Notes: generated by a model from the sequence alone, not told the origin. Numbered from the stretch's first letter, positions 1-8,681 are shown. The stretch is 48,732 nucleotides of DNA from Lachnospiraceae bacterium (GCA_021772075.1 JAETNQ010000030.1:1-48732); one strand, 5' to 3'. Translations and numbers: made by a program.

Positions 1-1
1 A

Positions 2-673
2 CTGCAAAAAGGGATTCACCTTGATGCCGATGCGAAAAGCGTGCGGCTGGATGTATATATAAAAGACGGGAAGGGAACGGTCTATGATATAGAAATGCAG
101 GCAACGGAGACAGGGGGACTCCCAAAAAGAACCCGGTATTACCAGAGCATGCTTGACTTGCAGATGATAGACAAAGGGATGTTTTATAAGCAGCTGAAGC
201 CAAGCTATATCATCTTCATATGCCCGTTTGACTTATATGGGGCTGGAAGGCATATTTATACCTTTGAAAATTTCTGTCGGGAAGACAAAGATATTCCATT
301 GGGGGATGAAACAGTAAAAATATTCCTGAATGCAAATGGCCGTCTGGATGACGTAAGCAGGGAGCTAAAGGCGTTTTTGGACTATGCGGCCGGAAAGATG
401 CCGGAGGACTCTTTTGTAAGGAGGCTGGAGGAAGCAGTAAAGGAAGCCAAGAAGAATAGGGAATGGAGGCATGAATATATGACATTATTGATGCGTGACC
501 AGGAAAATATTGAAAAAGGGATGGAAAAGGGGATGGAAAAAGGGATAGAAAAAGGGAAAATTTACGGGATGATATCTGCCTATAGGGATTTGAAAGTGCC
601 GGAGGATGAGATCTTGAAGAAAGTGCAGGAGAAGTTCCAACTGTCATTAGAGGAAGCAAAGGAATATTTGTAG
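2..673 (+). CDS. Rpn/PD-(D/E)XK nuclease family transposase, 5' end outside window
   Basis: The reading frame is open to the window edge, so the true start lies upstream; the first in-window start (GTG at 41) falls inside a conserved segment. The protein begins LQKGIHLDADAKSVRLDVYI and continues with YDIEMQ and GLPKRTRYYQSMLD. These are the core of the PD-(D/E)XK nuclease family transposases (Rpn, recombination-promoting nuclease). The conserved D, E and Q of the nuclease fold are visible. The C-terminus has the EKGMEKGMEKGIEKGK repeat typical of the family, followed by a short helical tail. Such proteins are known to nick DNA and promote RecA-independent recombination. This one stands alone, without inverted repeats in view. 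Assignment to the family is firm; activity cannot be judged because the N-terminus is missing. Confidence 0.85.
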   Translation: MQKGIHLDADAKSVRLDVYIKDGKGTVYDIEMQATETGGLPKRTRYYQSMLDLQMIDKGMFYKQLKPSYIIFICPFDLYGAGRHIYTFENFCREDKDIPLGDETVKIFLNANGRLDDVSRELKAFLDYAAGKMPEDSFVRRLEEAVKEAKKNREWRHEYMTLLMRDQENIEKGMEKGMEKGIEKGKIYGMISAYRDLKVPEDEILKKVQEKFQLSLEEAKEYL

Positions 674-687
674 AAATATTATGATTC

Positions 688-724
688 AAAGCGTTTCTGG
701 CTGTTTTTAAGCTGGAAGCGCTTT
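688..724 (+). terminator. Hairpin after the Rpn gene, probable terminator
   Basis: A 15-bp stem (688-702 with 710-724, including G-T wobbles) closes a 7-nt loop. It lies 15 nt after the Rpn stop codon. The T-rich stretch comes a few bases later (731-740) rather than directly after the stem, so termination may be weak. Confidence 0.45.
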
Positions 725-746
725 GTTACTGTTATTTTTTATGTTC

Positions 747-776
747 TTGACAAACCCGGCAAAGCCCTGTTATGAT
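747..776 (+). promoter_or_regulatory. Sigma-A type promoter of glnA
   Basis: TTGACA at 747-752 and TATGAT at 771-776 are separated by 18 bases. Transcription would start near 783, immediately before the attenuator hairpin, and read through glnA and the ANTAR gene. Confidence 0.8.
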
Positions 777-786
777 GATATGGAGC

Positions 787-819
787 AAAGGCGTTCTTAA
801 GGATAAGAGCGTCTTTTTT
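787..819 (+). promoter_or_regulatory. Leader attenuator of glnA, candidate ANTAR-responsive terminator
   Basis: AGGCGTTCTTA (789-799) pairs with TAAGAGCGTCT (804-814), and AA upstream can extend the stem against the T run. The stem is followed by six T, so it is a complete intrinsic terminator placed at the very start of the transcript, about 30 nt before the glnA start codon. Read as a hexaloop, the apex is AAGGAU (799-804), with A at position 1 and G at position 4, matching the loop rule known for ANTAR-bound hairpins. An ANTAR protein is encoded just downstream of glnA. The usual first hairpin of a two-hairpin ANTAR site has no room behind this promoter. The attenuator is clear; the ANTAR link is inference. 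Confidence 0.7.
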
Positions 820-849
820 CAGTATAAAGGAAAGGCATGGGCATAAAAT

Positions 850-2184
850 ATGAAGAAAAATAATACACGGGAGGATATCATCAGGATCGTAGAGGAAGAG
901 GATGTAGAATTTATACGGCTTCAGTTTACGGATATGTTCGGGAACCTGAAAAATATGGCGATTACCGCGAGCCAGCTGGAGAAAGCACTGGATAACCAAT
1001 GTATGTTTGACGGCTCTTCCATAGAGGGGTTCGTGCGGATCGAAGAATCGGATATGTACCTTCACCCGGATTTCAGCACGATGCAGATTTTTCCATGGAG
1101 GCCGCAGCAGGGCAAGGTGGCGAGGCTGATTTGCGATGTCTATAAGCCGGATGGGAAACCCTTTGAAGGGGATCCCCGTTATATTTTGAAATGCGCCTTG
1201 GAAGAGGCCGGGAAGATGGGGTATCATTTCGAAGTCGGGCCGGAGTGTGAATTTTTCCTTTTCCATACGGATGAAAATGCGCTTCCCACGACGATCACCC
1301 ACGAACAGGCAGGGTATTTTGACTTAGGGCCGGTGGACTTTGGGGAAAATGCGCGGCGGGATATGGTGCTGACGCTGGAGGATATGGGATTTACAATCGA
1401 AGCCTCCCACCATGAGGTGGCTCCGGCCCAGCATGAGATTGATTTTAAGTATGACGAGGCGCTTGCCACGGCGGATAATATTATGACGTTCAAACTGGCG
1501 GTAAAAACGATAGCGAAGCGCCACGGGCTGCATGCTACTTTTATGCCGAAGCCGAAATTCGGAGTGAACGGTTCGGGGATGCATATTAATATGTCGTTAT
1601 CAAAGGACGGAAAGAATATATTTGCAGACCCGTCGGATAAACTGGGGCTGAGCAAGGAAGCCTACTATTTTATCGGGGGCATTATGAAGCATATGAAAGG
1701 AATGGCGGCGATTACCAATCCGCTCGTCAATTCGTATAAAAGGCTGGTTCCCGGCTATGAAGCGCCGGTTTATATTGCCTGGAGCGCCACGAACAGAAGC
1801 CCGTTGATCCGTATTCCGGCATCCAGGGGAGAGGGGACGAGGATCGAGTTAAGATGCCCGGATCCATCGGCAAATCCGTATCTTGCTTTGGCCGTGTGCC
1901 TCCGCGCCGGATTGGAGGGCATTCAAAACCAAACCATGCCGCCGGAGAGCGTGGACCGGAATATTTTCGCTATGACGGAAGAGGAACGGGAAGAGATGGG
2001 GATCGAGGCGATACCGGGCACGCTGATCGAAGCGGTGTATGAGCTGGAAAAGGATGAATTTATCCAGTCTGTTCTGGGGCGGCATGTGAGTGAAAAATAT
2101 ATTTTGGCGAAAAAGGCGGAATGGGCGGAATATCGCGCCCAGGTAACGGAATGGGAGATCGGGGCATATTTGAATAAATTTTAA
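850..2184 (+). CDS. glnA: Type I glutamine synthetase
   Basis: ATP-dependent ligation of ammonia to glutamate in the cytoplasm, the central step of nitrogen assimilation; the family forms dodecamers. At 444 residues it has the length of the GSI-alpha class of Firmicutes. Visible motifs are DGSSIEGF near residue 54, the ATP-site NGSGMHIN near 239, and [19 protein letters not shown] near 325-343. The adenylylation-tyrosine segment of enterobacterial GSI-beta is not apparent, so control is more likely transcriptional or by feedback inhibition. The ATG lies 30 nt after a strong leader terminator, and an ANTAR regulator follows 53 bp downstream. Together these suggest antitermination control of this two-gene unit. 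Confidence 0.97.
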   Translation: MKKNNTREDIIRIVEEEDVEFIRLQFTDMFGNLKNMAITASQLEKALDNQCMFDGSSIEGFVRIEESDMYLHPDFSTMQIFPWRPQQGKVARLICDVYKPDGKPFEGDPRYILKCALEEAGKMGYHFEVGPECEFFLFHTDENALPTTITHEQAGYFDLGPVDFGENARRDMVLTLEDMGFTIEASHHEVAPAQHEIDFKYDEALATADNIMTFKLAVKTIAKRHGLHATFMPKPKFGVNGSGMHINMSLSKDGKNIFADPSDKLGLSKEAYYFIGGIMKHMKGMAAITNPLVNSYKRLVPGYEAPVYIAWSATNRSPLIRIPASRGEGTRIELRCPDPSANPYLALAVCLRAGLEGIQNQTMPPESVDRNIFAMTEEEREEMGIEAIPGTLIEAVYELEKDEFIQSVLGRHVSEKYILAKKAEWAEYRAQVTEWEIGAYLNKF

Positions 2185-2237
2185 GGGAAAGCGCATTTTA
2201 CGGAATAGAAAACGCCGGATGAGGGGGAGGTGAGTAT

Positions 2238-2783
2238 ATGACGGGCATTATCGTTGCATTCCCAAAGGCGGAGGACGCGAAAAATATAAAAAATCTGCTG
2301 GTGAGGAATGGTTTTTCCGTTGCTGCAGTCTGCACTGCAGGATCCCAGGCAGCCAGCCAGGCGGATTATTATGACAGTGGTATTGTTATTTGCGGATATA
2401 AGTTTCCGGATATGGTTTATTCCGAGCTGCGCAGTTGTCTGCCGCCTGGCTTTCAAATGCTTGTAATGGCATCCCGCCATGTGCTGGCCGAGTGCGTGGA
2501 ACAGGATGTCGTCAGCCTGGCTATGCCTATAAAAGTGCTGGATCTGGTGAATACGGTGGAAATGATGATGCAGTCAGCACAAACAAGGAACAGACGCAGG
2601 AGGGAAATGCCAAAAAAGCGCAGCGGGGAAGAAACGCGGCTGATCCAGGAAGCCAAATGCCTGCTGATGGAGAGAAACCATATGACGGAAGAAGAGGCGC
2701 ACCGGTATATTCAGAAGTCCAGCATGGACAGGGGGACGAGGATGGCGGAAACGGCGCAGATGATCTTGGCAGTGATGGAATAG
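2238..2783 (+). CDS. ANTAR-domain response regulator (putative antiterminator of glnA)
   Basis: A 181-residue protein with a receiver-like N-terminal half (about 1-115) and a C-terminal ANTAR domain (about 125-181). The ANTAR signature is seen in LIQEAKCLLMERNHMTEEEA followed by HRYIQKSSMDRGTRMAETAQ. ANTAR proteins bind paired RNA hairpins and prevent terminator formation. In clostridia and relatives such genes often sit beside glnA, as here. The receiver half lacks a clear phospho-acceptor aspartate at the expected strand (GIVICGYKFPD), so it is probably not controlled by phosphorylation. A strong site GAGGGGGAGGTGAG precedes the ATG. The target proposed here is the glnA leader hairpin. Confidence 0.88.
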   Translation: MTGIIVAFPKAEDAKNIKNLLVRNGFSVAAVCTAGSQAASQADYYDSGIVICGYKFPDMVYSELRSCLPPGFQMLVMASRHVLAECVEQDVVSLAMPIKVLDLVNTVEMMMQSAQTRNRRRREMPKKRSGEETRLIQEAKCLLMERNHMTEEEAHRYIQKSSMDRGTRMAETAQMILAVME

Positions 2784-2810
2784 GGAAAAATATAGGGCAG
2801 AAGAAGGGGT

Positions 2811-2836
2811 CCGGCGGTCAGGCCGGCTCTTTTTTT
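2811..2836 (+). terminator. Intrinsic terminator of the glnA-ANTAR unit
   Basis: CCGGC (2811-2815) pairs with GCCGG (2822-2826) around a 6-nt loop, followed by CTC and a run of seven T. It sits 28 bp after the ANTAR stop codon. Confidence 0.75.
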
Positions 2837-3079
2837 GCCTGAGAATGGCGCGCAAAGCATGGCACCGGCTGTTTTTATTACAGAATTCATCCAAGTTTCT
2901 TAAGAATTTCTTTATCTTTCACAGCGCATCCTCTTCAGGTTTTCCGTTTAGGATAGTTTTTGTAGTAAAGAACAATATCGGAATTGATAGGTTACTTTCC
3001 CTAAATGTGGTATACTTTCAACAGCGGGAGCAAAAATCCCGCCGAAAGCGGCCGAATATAGAAAGGAGCGGATACGGAA

Positions 3080-3841
3080 ATGGAAGGATATCATACCTTT
3101 AACAAAAAGGATACCTTTAACAAAAAGGATGCCTTTAACCAAAAGAATATCTTAATTGTCGAGGATGACCAGGATATCAGGGAGGGCATCGAAATTTATC
3201 TGAAGAATCAGGGATACGTGGTATTCCAGGCCGCAGACGGGATAGAAGGCTTGAGCGTGATCGAAAAGGAAGAGATCCATCTGGCGATTGTGGATATTAT
3301 GATGCCGAGGATGGACGGTGTTACGATGCTGATGAAAACGAGGGAAAAGGGATATGACTTTCCGGTGATCATGCTGTCTGCCAAGTCGGAGGAAGTGGAT
3401 AAGATCATGGGCCTGAATATGGGCGCTGACGACTATGTGACGAAGCCTTTTACGACGATGGAGCTGCTGGCAAGGGTGAATTCCCATTTGAGGCGGTACG
3501 GCAAATATCTGCAGGCGGTAGGCGGCCGGAAGGAGAACGATAAGGTGCATGTGATCGGCGGCCTGGAACTGAATGAGGAAACGGTGGAAGTCAGCGTGGA
3601 TGGAAAACCGGTAAAGATGACTCCTCTGGAATTCAAGATACTGCTGCTCCTGATGAAAAATCCCGGCAGGGTGTTCAGCGCCGACGAGATCTATGAAAGG
3701 GTATGGAACGAGCAGGCGGTGAATACGGATACCATTATGGTGCATATCCGCAAAATAAGGGAGAAAATAGAGATCAATCCGAAAGAGCCAAAATATTTAA
3801 AGGTGGTGTGGGGCGTTGGATACAAAATTGAAAAGCAGTAG
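3080..3841 (+). CDS. OmpR-family response regulator
   Basis: A 253-residue two-component regulator. The receiver domain spans about residues 24-140, with acidic pair EDDQD near 29 and phospho-acceptor Asp near 72 in IVDIMMPRMDG; the Lys is in YVTKPF. The C-terminal winged helix (about 155-250) binds DNA (TPLEFKILLLLMKNPGRVFS, then VNTDTIMVHIRKIREKI). The gene overlaps the downstream kinase by 26 bp, so the two are translationally coupled partners. The start is odd: residues 6-23 are encoded by three tandem 18-bp units (TFNKKD/TFNKKD/AFNQKN) that other family members lack. AGGAG lies 11 nt before the ATG. Its target genes are unknown. Confidence 0.93.
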   Translation: MEGYHTFNKKDTFNKKDAFNQKNILIVEDDQDIREGIEIYLKNQGYVVFQAADGIEGLSVIEKEEIHLAIVDIMMPRMDGVTMLMKTREKGYDFPVIMLSAKSEEVDKIMGLNMGADDYVTKPFTTMELLARVNSHLRRYGKYLQAVGGRKENDKVHVIGGLELNEETVEVSVDGKPVKMTPLEFKILLLLMKNPGRVFSADEIYERVWNEQAVNTDTIMVHIRKIREKIEINPKEPKYLKVVWGVGYKIEKQ

Positions 3842-6137
3842 AGGAATATGCCTGTTGGCCGCATGTCTGGTAACGGCGCTGTTTGCCGGCGGTTTTATGG
3901 CATTATATCCTGTTTTTGAAAGCAAGGCGGATAAGTATTATAAAGACGGCTTATCGAGCGGCTACTTCCTTGGGAATCTGTATAAGAGCAATTATGTGTT
4001 TTATAAGGAGATCGCTGAGAAAGTCAATGAAACTATTTACAATTATGACCAGCTGTATCTGGATATTGAGGAAGAGACAGGCGGGGAGGTCCGCATGGCG
4101 GACAGGGAAGAGGAAGAAATACCTGTAGAAACGATAGGCGATGTATACATGCTTCTGAATGAGATGAGAGTTCAGATGGTCAATACTTTGAACGAATGGG
4201 AAAGCGAGGTGGCGGATCAGATATCCCAGCAGATGGACTATTGCGTGATCGACAGGGGAACGGGGGAGCTTGTAAAAAATACGGGGAAGCATATTGAAGC
4301 GCTGGCTGGCGGGGATGACAGCGAAAAGCAGGATCTTCCTTATGTTTATTATGTCATGGTGACTTATGATAACGCTGGAAACCCGGATCATGTGGCGGTC
4401 AAGGGAAGGAATCCGGATGAACTGCTGAAAAGCGTCCAGTCGGTGATGAGGAGCAGGGATTTCATTTCCCAATTCAACAGTATGTACGAAGACGGTTATT
4501 ACGTCCAGCAGAAGGATTTTTACGGATACAGCAATCTGGAAGGAAGGGGAAAGATAGTGAACTGTTCCATCCAGTCTCCGAAAAATGTGACTTTTATCTA
4601 TGCCATGACCCAGGAACAAAAGGACGCGATGGTAAGGGGCAGTATGCTCTATGCCAGCTGGGATGAATGGTATGCTTACTTCCAGGCAGGCACATATGAC
4701 ATTTATCAGATATTTCTGGGAATGCTGGCGGTTATGGCATTGCTGCTGATGCTGAATAAAAAATATTTCCTGCACCATACAAGGGCGGCGAGAATTCCTT
4801 TGGAAGCGGCAATATTTTTAGCTGTCATGATTGCCGGGGCTTTTCCGAATATGGTGGTCGATCTGGTGAGATATACCAACCAGGGATATTTTGACGGCGT
4901 GTGGAATAAATATTTGTTTTTCCTTCCGCTGGAAAGTTATCCGGTTTTAACGGGGGCGGTGAATTTCGGGGCTTTGTTCCTCCTTTTCGGCGGCTGGTTC
5001 TATACGGTCCATACGGTGGGAGAGCTGCCGGCGCTTGGAATCCGGGGCTTTTTGAAAGAAAGAAGCATATGCGTACGGATTCTGGCAAGGTTTGGCAGAT
5101 GGACCCGCAAGCTTTGGCAGGGCTTTGCGGATGAACTGCTGCATGCGGATCTGGGCGAGGAGGTCGGAAATACCCTCCATAAAGCGGTGCTGATTAACTT
5201 TATCCTGCTGGGGGCTATATGCAGCACATGGTTTTTCGGGTGGTTTGTGCTTATTATATACTCTATTATCCTGTACTTTTTGCTGAAAAAATATATTAAA
5301 AAATTACAAAACCAGTACCGGAAGCTGTTGGATGCCACAGGATCGATTGCGGAAGGAAACCTGAATACGGCCTTTGACGAGGACTTTGGAGTGTTTGAAT
5401 CCTGTAAGGACGAACTATATAAGATCCAGGAAGGCTTCCGCAAGGCAGTGGATGAGGAAGTGAAGAGCCAGAGGATGAAAGCGGAACTGATCACCAATGT
5501 TTCCCATGACTTGAAAACTCCTTTGACGGCGATTACGACTTATATTGATCTGCTGAAAGAGGAAGGGGTGACGGAAGAACAGAGGAAGGAATATCTTGCG
5601 GTACTGGAGAAAAAGTCCCTGAGGCTGAAACGGCTGATCGAAGATTTATTTGAAGTCAGCAAGGCGAGCAGCCGGAACGTAACGGTGAATCTGGTGGAGG
5701 TGGATATCTGCAATCTGATGCGCCAGGCATATCTGGAATATGAGGATAAGATCGAGGATGCGAATCTGATTTTCCGCTTCCGCATGCCGGAGGAGAAAGT
5801 AGTGCTGAAGCTGGACAGCGAGAAAACATACCGTATATTTGAAAACCTGTATTCCAATATTATCAAATATGCGATGCCGGGCAGCAGAGTCTATGTGGAT
5901 CTGGAAGAACAGGACAATAAGGTTGTGATAGGCTTGAGGAATATGTCTGCGGCGGAACTGCATGTGCAGCCGGAGGAATTGACGGAACGCTTCGTGCGGG
6001 GGGATAGTTCGAGGAATACGGAAGGCAGCGGCCTCGGATTGGCGATTGCGAAGAGCTTTGCGGAGATCCAGGGAGGGAAAATGGAGATCGTGGTGGACGG
6101 CGATTTGTTTAAGATTATGCTGACCTGGAATAAATAG
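3816..6137 (+). CDS. Multi-transmembrane sensor histidine kinase
   Basis: A 773-residue kinase that starts at a TTG inside the regulator gene, preceded by AGGTGG. A first membrane helix (about 9-33) is followed by an extracytoplasmic region of roughly 250 residues. Several more helices come next (about 292-312, 325-350, 365-395 and 450-490), then a HAMP-like linker (ATGSIAEGNLNTAFDEDFG). The HisKA H-box is NVSHDLKTPL, with the phospho-accepting His near residue 564. The ATPase domain shows the N-box near 680 (ENLYSNIIKYA) and the G-box TEGSGLGLAIAKSF near 735. It would autophosphorylate and pass phosphate to the overlapping regulator. The sensed signal is not evident. It may be a CiaH- or VanS-like envelope sensor, but no orthology is claimed. 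Confidence 0.92.
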   Translation: MDTKLKSSRGICLLAACLVTALFAGGFMALYPVFESKADKYYKDGLSSGYFLGNLYKSNYVFYKEIAEKVNETIYNYDQLYLDIEEETGGEVRMADREEEEIPVETIGDVYMLLNEMRVQMVNTLNEWESEVADQISQQMDYCVIDRGTGELVKNTGKHIEALAGGDDSEKQDLPYVYYVMVTYDNAGNPDHVAVKGRNPDELLKSVQSVMRSRDFISQFNSMYEDGYYVQQKDFYGYSNLEGRGKIVNCSIQSPKNVTFIYAMTQEQKDAMVRGSMLYASWDEWYAYFQAGTYDIYQIFLGMLAVMALLLMLNKKYFLHHTRAARIPLEAAIFLAVMIAGAFPNMVVDLVRYTNQGYFDGVWNKYLFFLPLESYPVLTGAVNFGALFLLFGGWFYTVHTVGELPALGIRGFLKERSICVRILARFGRWTRKLWQGFADELLHADLGEEVGNTLHKAVLINFILLGAICSTWFFGWFVLIIYSIILYFLLKKYIKKLQNQYRKLLDATGSIAEGNLNTAFDEDFGVFESCKDELYKIQEGFRKAVDEEVKSQRMKAELITNVSHDLKTPLTAITTYIDLLKEEGVTEEQRKEYLAVLEKKSLRLKRLIEDLFEVSKASSRNVTVNLVEVDICNLMRQAYLEYEDKIEDANLIFRFRMPEEKVVLKLDSEKTYRIFENLYSNIIKYAMPGSRVYVDLEEQDNKVVIGLRNMSAAELHVQPEELTERFVRGDSSRNTEGSGLGLAIAKSFAEIQGGKMEIVVDGDLFKIMLTWNK

Positions 6138-6143
6138 CGGGGC

Positions 6144-6184
6144 GGCTCCGGAATGGGGGGAGATCTCCATTCCGGGGCCGTTTG
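6144..6184 (+). terminator. Intrinsic terminator after the two-component operon
   Basis: A continuous 13-bp stem pairs 6144-6156 with 6167-6179 (core CCGGAATGG/CCATTCCGG). It is followed by a T-rich tail and lies 6 bp after the kinase stop codon. Confidence 0.75.
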
Positions 6185-6220
6185 TATTTTGGATGAAATT
6201 TCGTTGGTTTCGGGCAGGAA

Positions 6221-6249
6221 TTGACTTTTTATGTAAAATGGGATACAGT
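6221..6249 (+). promoter_or_regulatory. Sigma-A type promoter of the diguanylate cyclase gene
   Basis: TTGACT (6221-6226) and TACAGT (6244-6249) are spaced by 17 bases, about 40 bp before the start codon and after the preceding terminator. Confidence 0.65.
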
Positions 6250-6292
6250 TATTTAATTATGACCAGTAATAGAAACAGACGGGGGATATGTG

Positions 6293-7696
6293 ATGAAAAT
6301 AGCAATGAAACTGTGGGATGATACTTGCTTTGACCGGTATTTATTTGTAATTTTGGTTGCGATTGAACTTTTGATGTCGTTTACTTTTTTGGGGTATATT
6401 CATATGCCGCCTATTTCTGTGACGATAGCATACCTTCCCATTTTGGTCGCAGGGTGTTTGTTCGGTCCTATGGAATCCGTGGTTATGGGGCTTGTTTTTG
6501 GGACTGCCAGCATGTATAAAGCATCGGCCGCATATGTCGCATCTGCGGATGCAGTTTTTTCCCCGTTTTTAAGCGGGGCTCCGGTCAGCAGCATTTTGCT
6601 GGGCGCTGGGACAAGGGTGCTGTTCGGCCTTTTGGTTGGAATGGCGTTTTGGTTTGCGAAAAAAAGGAAACATGACCGGCTGTGGATGGGAATTATTTCA
6701 GCAGCAGCTCCCAAGGTACATTCGCTGATTGTATATACTGCGATGGGGATCTTATTTCCGGAATTAGGGTATCGTTATAACTCGGCATTCCAATGGGACT
6801 TGGATGACGCGGTCTTTGCCATGATCTGTGTAATCATTGTTGAATTGTGCCGGGCGGCTTATCAAAGCAATATGGTGCAGGATATCAAATCATGTATCAA
6901 CCAGTCCATAAAGAATCCTTATGCATCCGGAAAGATGAGTCTTTTTTTTGCCGCGTTTGAAATTTTTCTGGCATATATGGCAATTTCCGCGTCAGTTTAT
7001 TTTTCCCAGAGAGAGTCCTATATGCTGGAGCGGCACGGACTGGCGGTATCGGATACGATTGCCGGGGATTTGCTGCTTTTGCAGATACAATTTTTGGTCG
7101 CTATGTTGTCATTGAATGTGATTTCGGTGATTTTGCTGATTTCTATTTATAAATATATGTCCTACAAAGAATATAGGGGAGAAATTGACGAGCTGACCGG
7201 CATCATGGGAAGAAGGATGTTTCTTTACCATTGTGAAAAATTGCAGAAAGAGAACAGCGCAGACACGGACCGGACCGGCTGGTTTTTGTTTGTGGATGTA
7301 GATTATTTTAAGGAAGTCAATGATACATTGGGGCATGCTGCCGGCGATAAAGTGCTGAAGGAGATTGCGGTGAATTTGCAGGGTGCTTTCGGGGAAAATG
7401 GAAAAGCCGGGAGGATCGGCGGGGATGAGTTTGCTGTTATGATTGGGGAGCCGATGCCGCAGCAAGAGCTGGAACATCGGCTGGATCAGTTTTTGGAAGC
7501 TGTTTCCCATGCGCTGCCAGACCAGAAAATAAGCTGCAGCATAGGCGCGTATCAATTTGTTTTTCCGCAGAGCATAAAACATTTATTGACAGAAACGGAT
7601 CATATGCTGTATCAGGCGAAGGCAGACGGACGGGCTTGCTACGCGATAAAGGCATATGGTTCTGATCAGCAAGAGCGCGAATTGACAAGGAAATAG
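6293..7696 (+). CDS. Membrane diguanylate cyclase with ECF S-component-like sensor domain
   Basis: About 467 residues. The N-terminal ~280 residues hold roughly eight hydrophobic segments. The stretch MPPISVTIAYLPILVAGCLF then GPMESVVMGLVFG resembles the substrate-binding S components of ECF vitamin transporters. The C-terminal ~165 residues form a GGDEF domain with the intact active site RIGGDEFAVM near residue 373, the substrate-binding DELTG and FVDVDYFKEVNDTLGHAAGD. It should make cyclic di-GMP from GTP at the membrane. No inhibitory RxxD is seen five residues before GGDEF. An ATG start at 6293 with GGGGG 8 nt upstream is preferred over the adjacent GTG. The ligand idea is inference from sequence resemblance only. 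Confidence 0.88.
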   Translation: MKIAMKLWDDTCFDRYLFVILVAIELLMSFTFLGYIHMPPISVTIAYLPILVAGCLFGPMESVVMGLVFGTASMYKASAAYVASADAVFSPFLSGAPVSSILLGAGTRVLFGLLVGMAFWFAKKRKHDRLWMGIISAAAPKVHSLIVYTAMGILFPELGYRYNSAFQWDLDDAVFAMICVIIVELCRAAYQSNMVQDIKSCINQSIKNPYASGKMSLFFAAFEIFLAYMAISASVYFSQRESYMLERHGLAVSDTIAGDLLLLQIQFLVAMLSLNVISVILLISIYKYMSYKEYRGEIDELTGIMGRRMFLYHCEKLQKENSADTDRTGWFLFVDVDYFKEVNDTLGHAAGDKVLKEIAVNLQGAFGENGKAGRIGGDEFAVMIGEPMPQQELEHRLDQFLEAVSHALPDQKISCSIGAYQFVFPQSIKHLLTETDHMLYQAKADGRACYAIKAYGSDQQERELTRK

Positions 7697-7736
7697 GGGT
7701 AAATTATAATGGGGAAGAAAGGAAGGGGGTACCAAC

Positions 7737-8681
7737 ATGAAAATAGAATTTACAAAAATGCATGGATGCGGGAATGATTATGTTTATATAAACAGTGCCA
7801 ACGTGCAAATAGCGCAGGGCGAGAAGCCGGAACTCGTGCGGAAGCTGAGCGACAGGCATTTTGGGATCGGAGGGGATGGGGTTATTTTTATTCATCCTCT
7901 TGGGAAAAAGGAACTGCGCGCAATTCCGGGGATACATAAAGATATGAGGAGGCAGCCGGATGAACGGCAGGGCGGCAATGCGGAGGAAACGGCGGATTTC
8001 GAAATGGAGATGTATAATGCGGACGGTTCCCGGGCGGAAATGTGCGGGAACGGGATACGCTGCGTGGCAAAATATGTGTATGATAAAGGTCTTACGGAAG
8101 AGAAATCAATCCGCATCGTAAGCTGCGGCAAGGTAAAGTATCTGGATCTTACAATAGAAGACGGAAAAGCGGTAAGCGTCAAAGTCAATATGGGAGCGCC
8201 GGTCCTGAGGGCGGAAGAGGTTCCCGTCCTTTCCGAACAGGAGGAAGCGATTGCGGAGAAGATCGAGGTGGAGGGGAAAGAGTATGAAATGACCTGTGTA
8301 TCGATGGGCAATCCCCATGCGGTAGTCTTCTTGAAGGAATGGGAGGACTTGGATGGTTTTGCGATAGAAGAGACAGGTCCTTATTTTGAAAACCACAGGC
8401 GTTTTCCGAAAAGGACGAATACGGAATTTGTGAAGGTCATCGACAGGCATACGGTGCAGATGAGAGTATGGGAGAGAGGAACAGGGGAAACGCTGGCCTG
8501 CGGGACAGGGGCATGCGCGACAGCGGTGGCCTGCGTCTTAAATGGTCTGACGGAGGAAGAAATTACCGTGAAGCTGCTGGGAGGGGAACTCCGCGTCCGC
8601 TGGGACCGGAAAGAGAATACGGTTTACATGACCGGACCGGCGGCGGTCGTTTTTGAAGGAACGGCGGAATTGGATCTATAA
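7737..8681 (+). CDS. dapF: Diaminopimelate epimerase
   Basis: Converts LL-diaminopimelate to meso-diaminopimelate, the precursor of lysine and of the peptidoglycan cross-link. The two catalytic cysteines are visible: MCGNGIRC (Cys near 103) and ACGTGAC (Cys near 256). Other family marks are MHGCGNDYVYI at the N-terminus and VSMGNPHAVVF. At 314 residues it is about 35 longer than usual. The excess is a hydrophilic insertion near residues 57-88 (from GKKELRAIPG to NAEETADF), between the first sheet and MYNADGS. The RBS is AAGGAAGGGGG. dapL follows 50 bp downstream, so the pair supplies consecutive steps of one pathway. Confidence 0.95.
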   Translation: MKIEFTKMHGCGNDYVYINSANVQIAQGEKPELVRKLSDRHFGIGGDGVIFIHPLGKKELRAIPGIHKDMRRQPDERQGGNAEETADFEMEMYNADGSRAEMCGNGIRCVAKYVYDKGLTEEKSIRIVSCGKVKYLDLTIEDGKAVSVKVNMGAPVLRAEEVPVLSEQEEAIAEKIEVEGKEYEMTCVSMGNPHAVVFLKEWEDLDGFAIEETGPYFENHRRFPKRTNTEFVKVIDRHTVQMRVWERGTGETLACGTGACATAVACVLNGLTEEEITVKLLGGELRVRWDRKENTVYMTGPAAVVFEGTAELDL

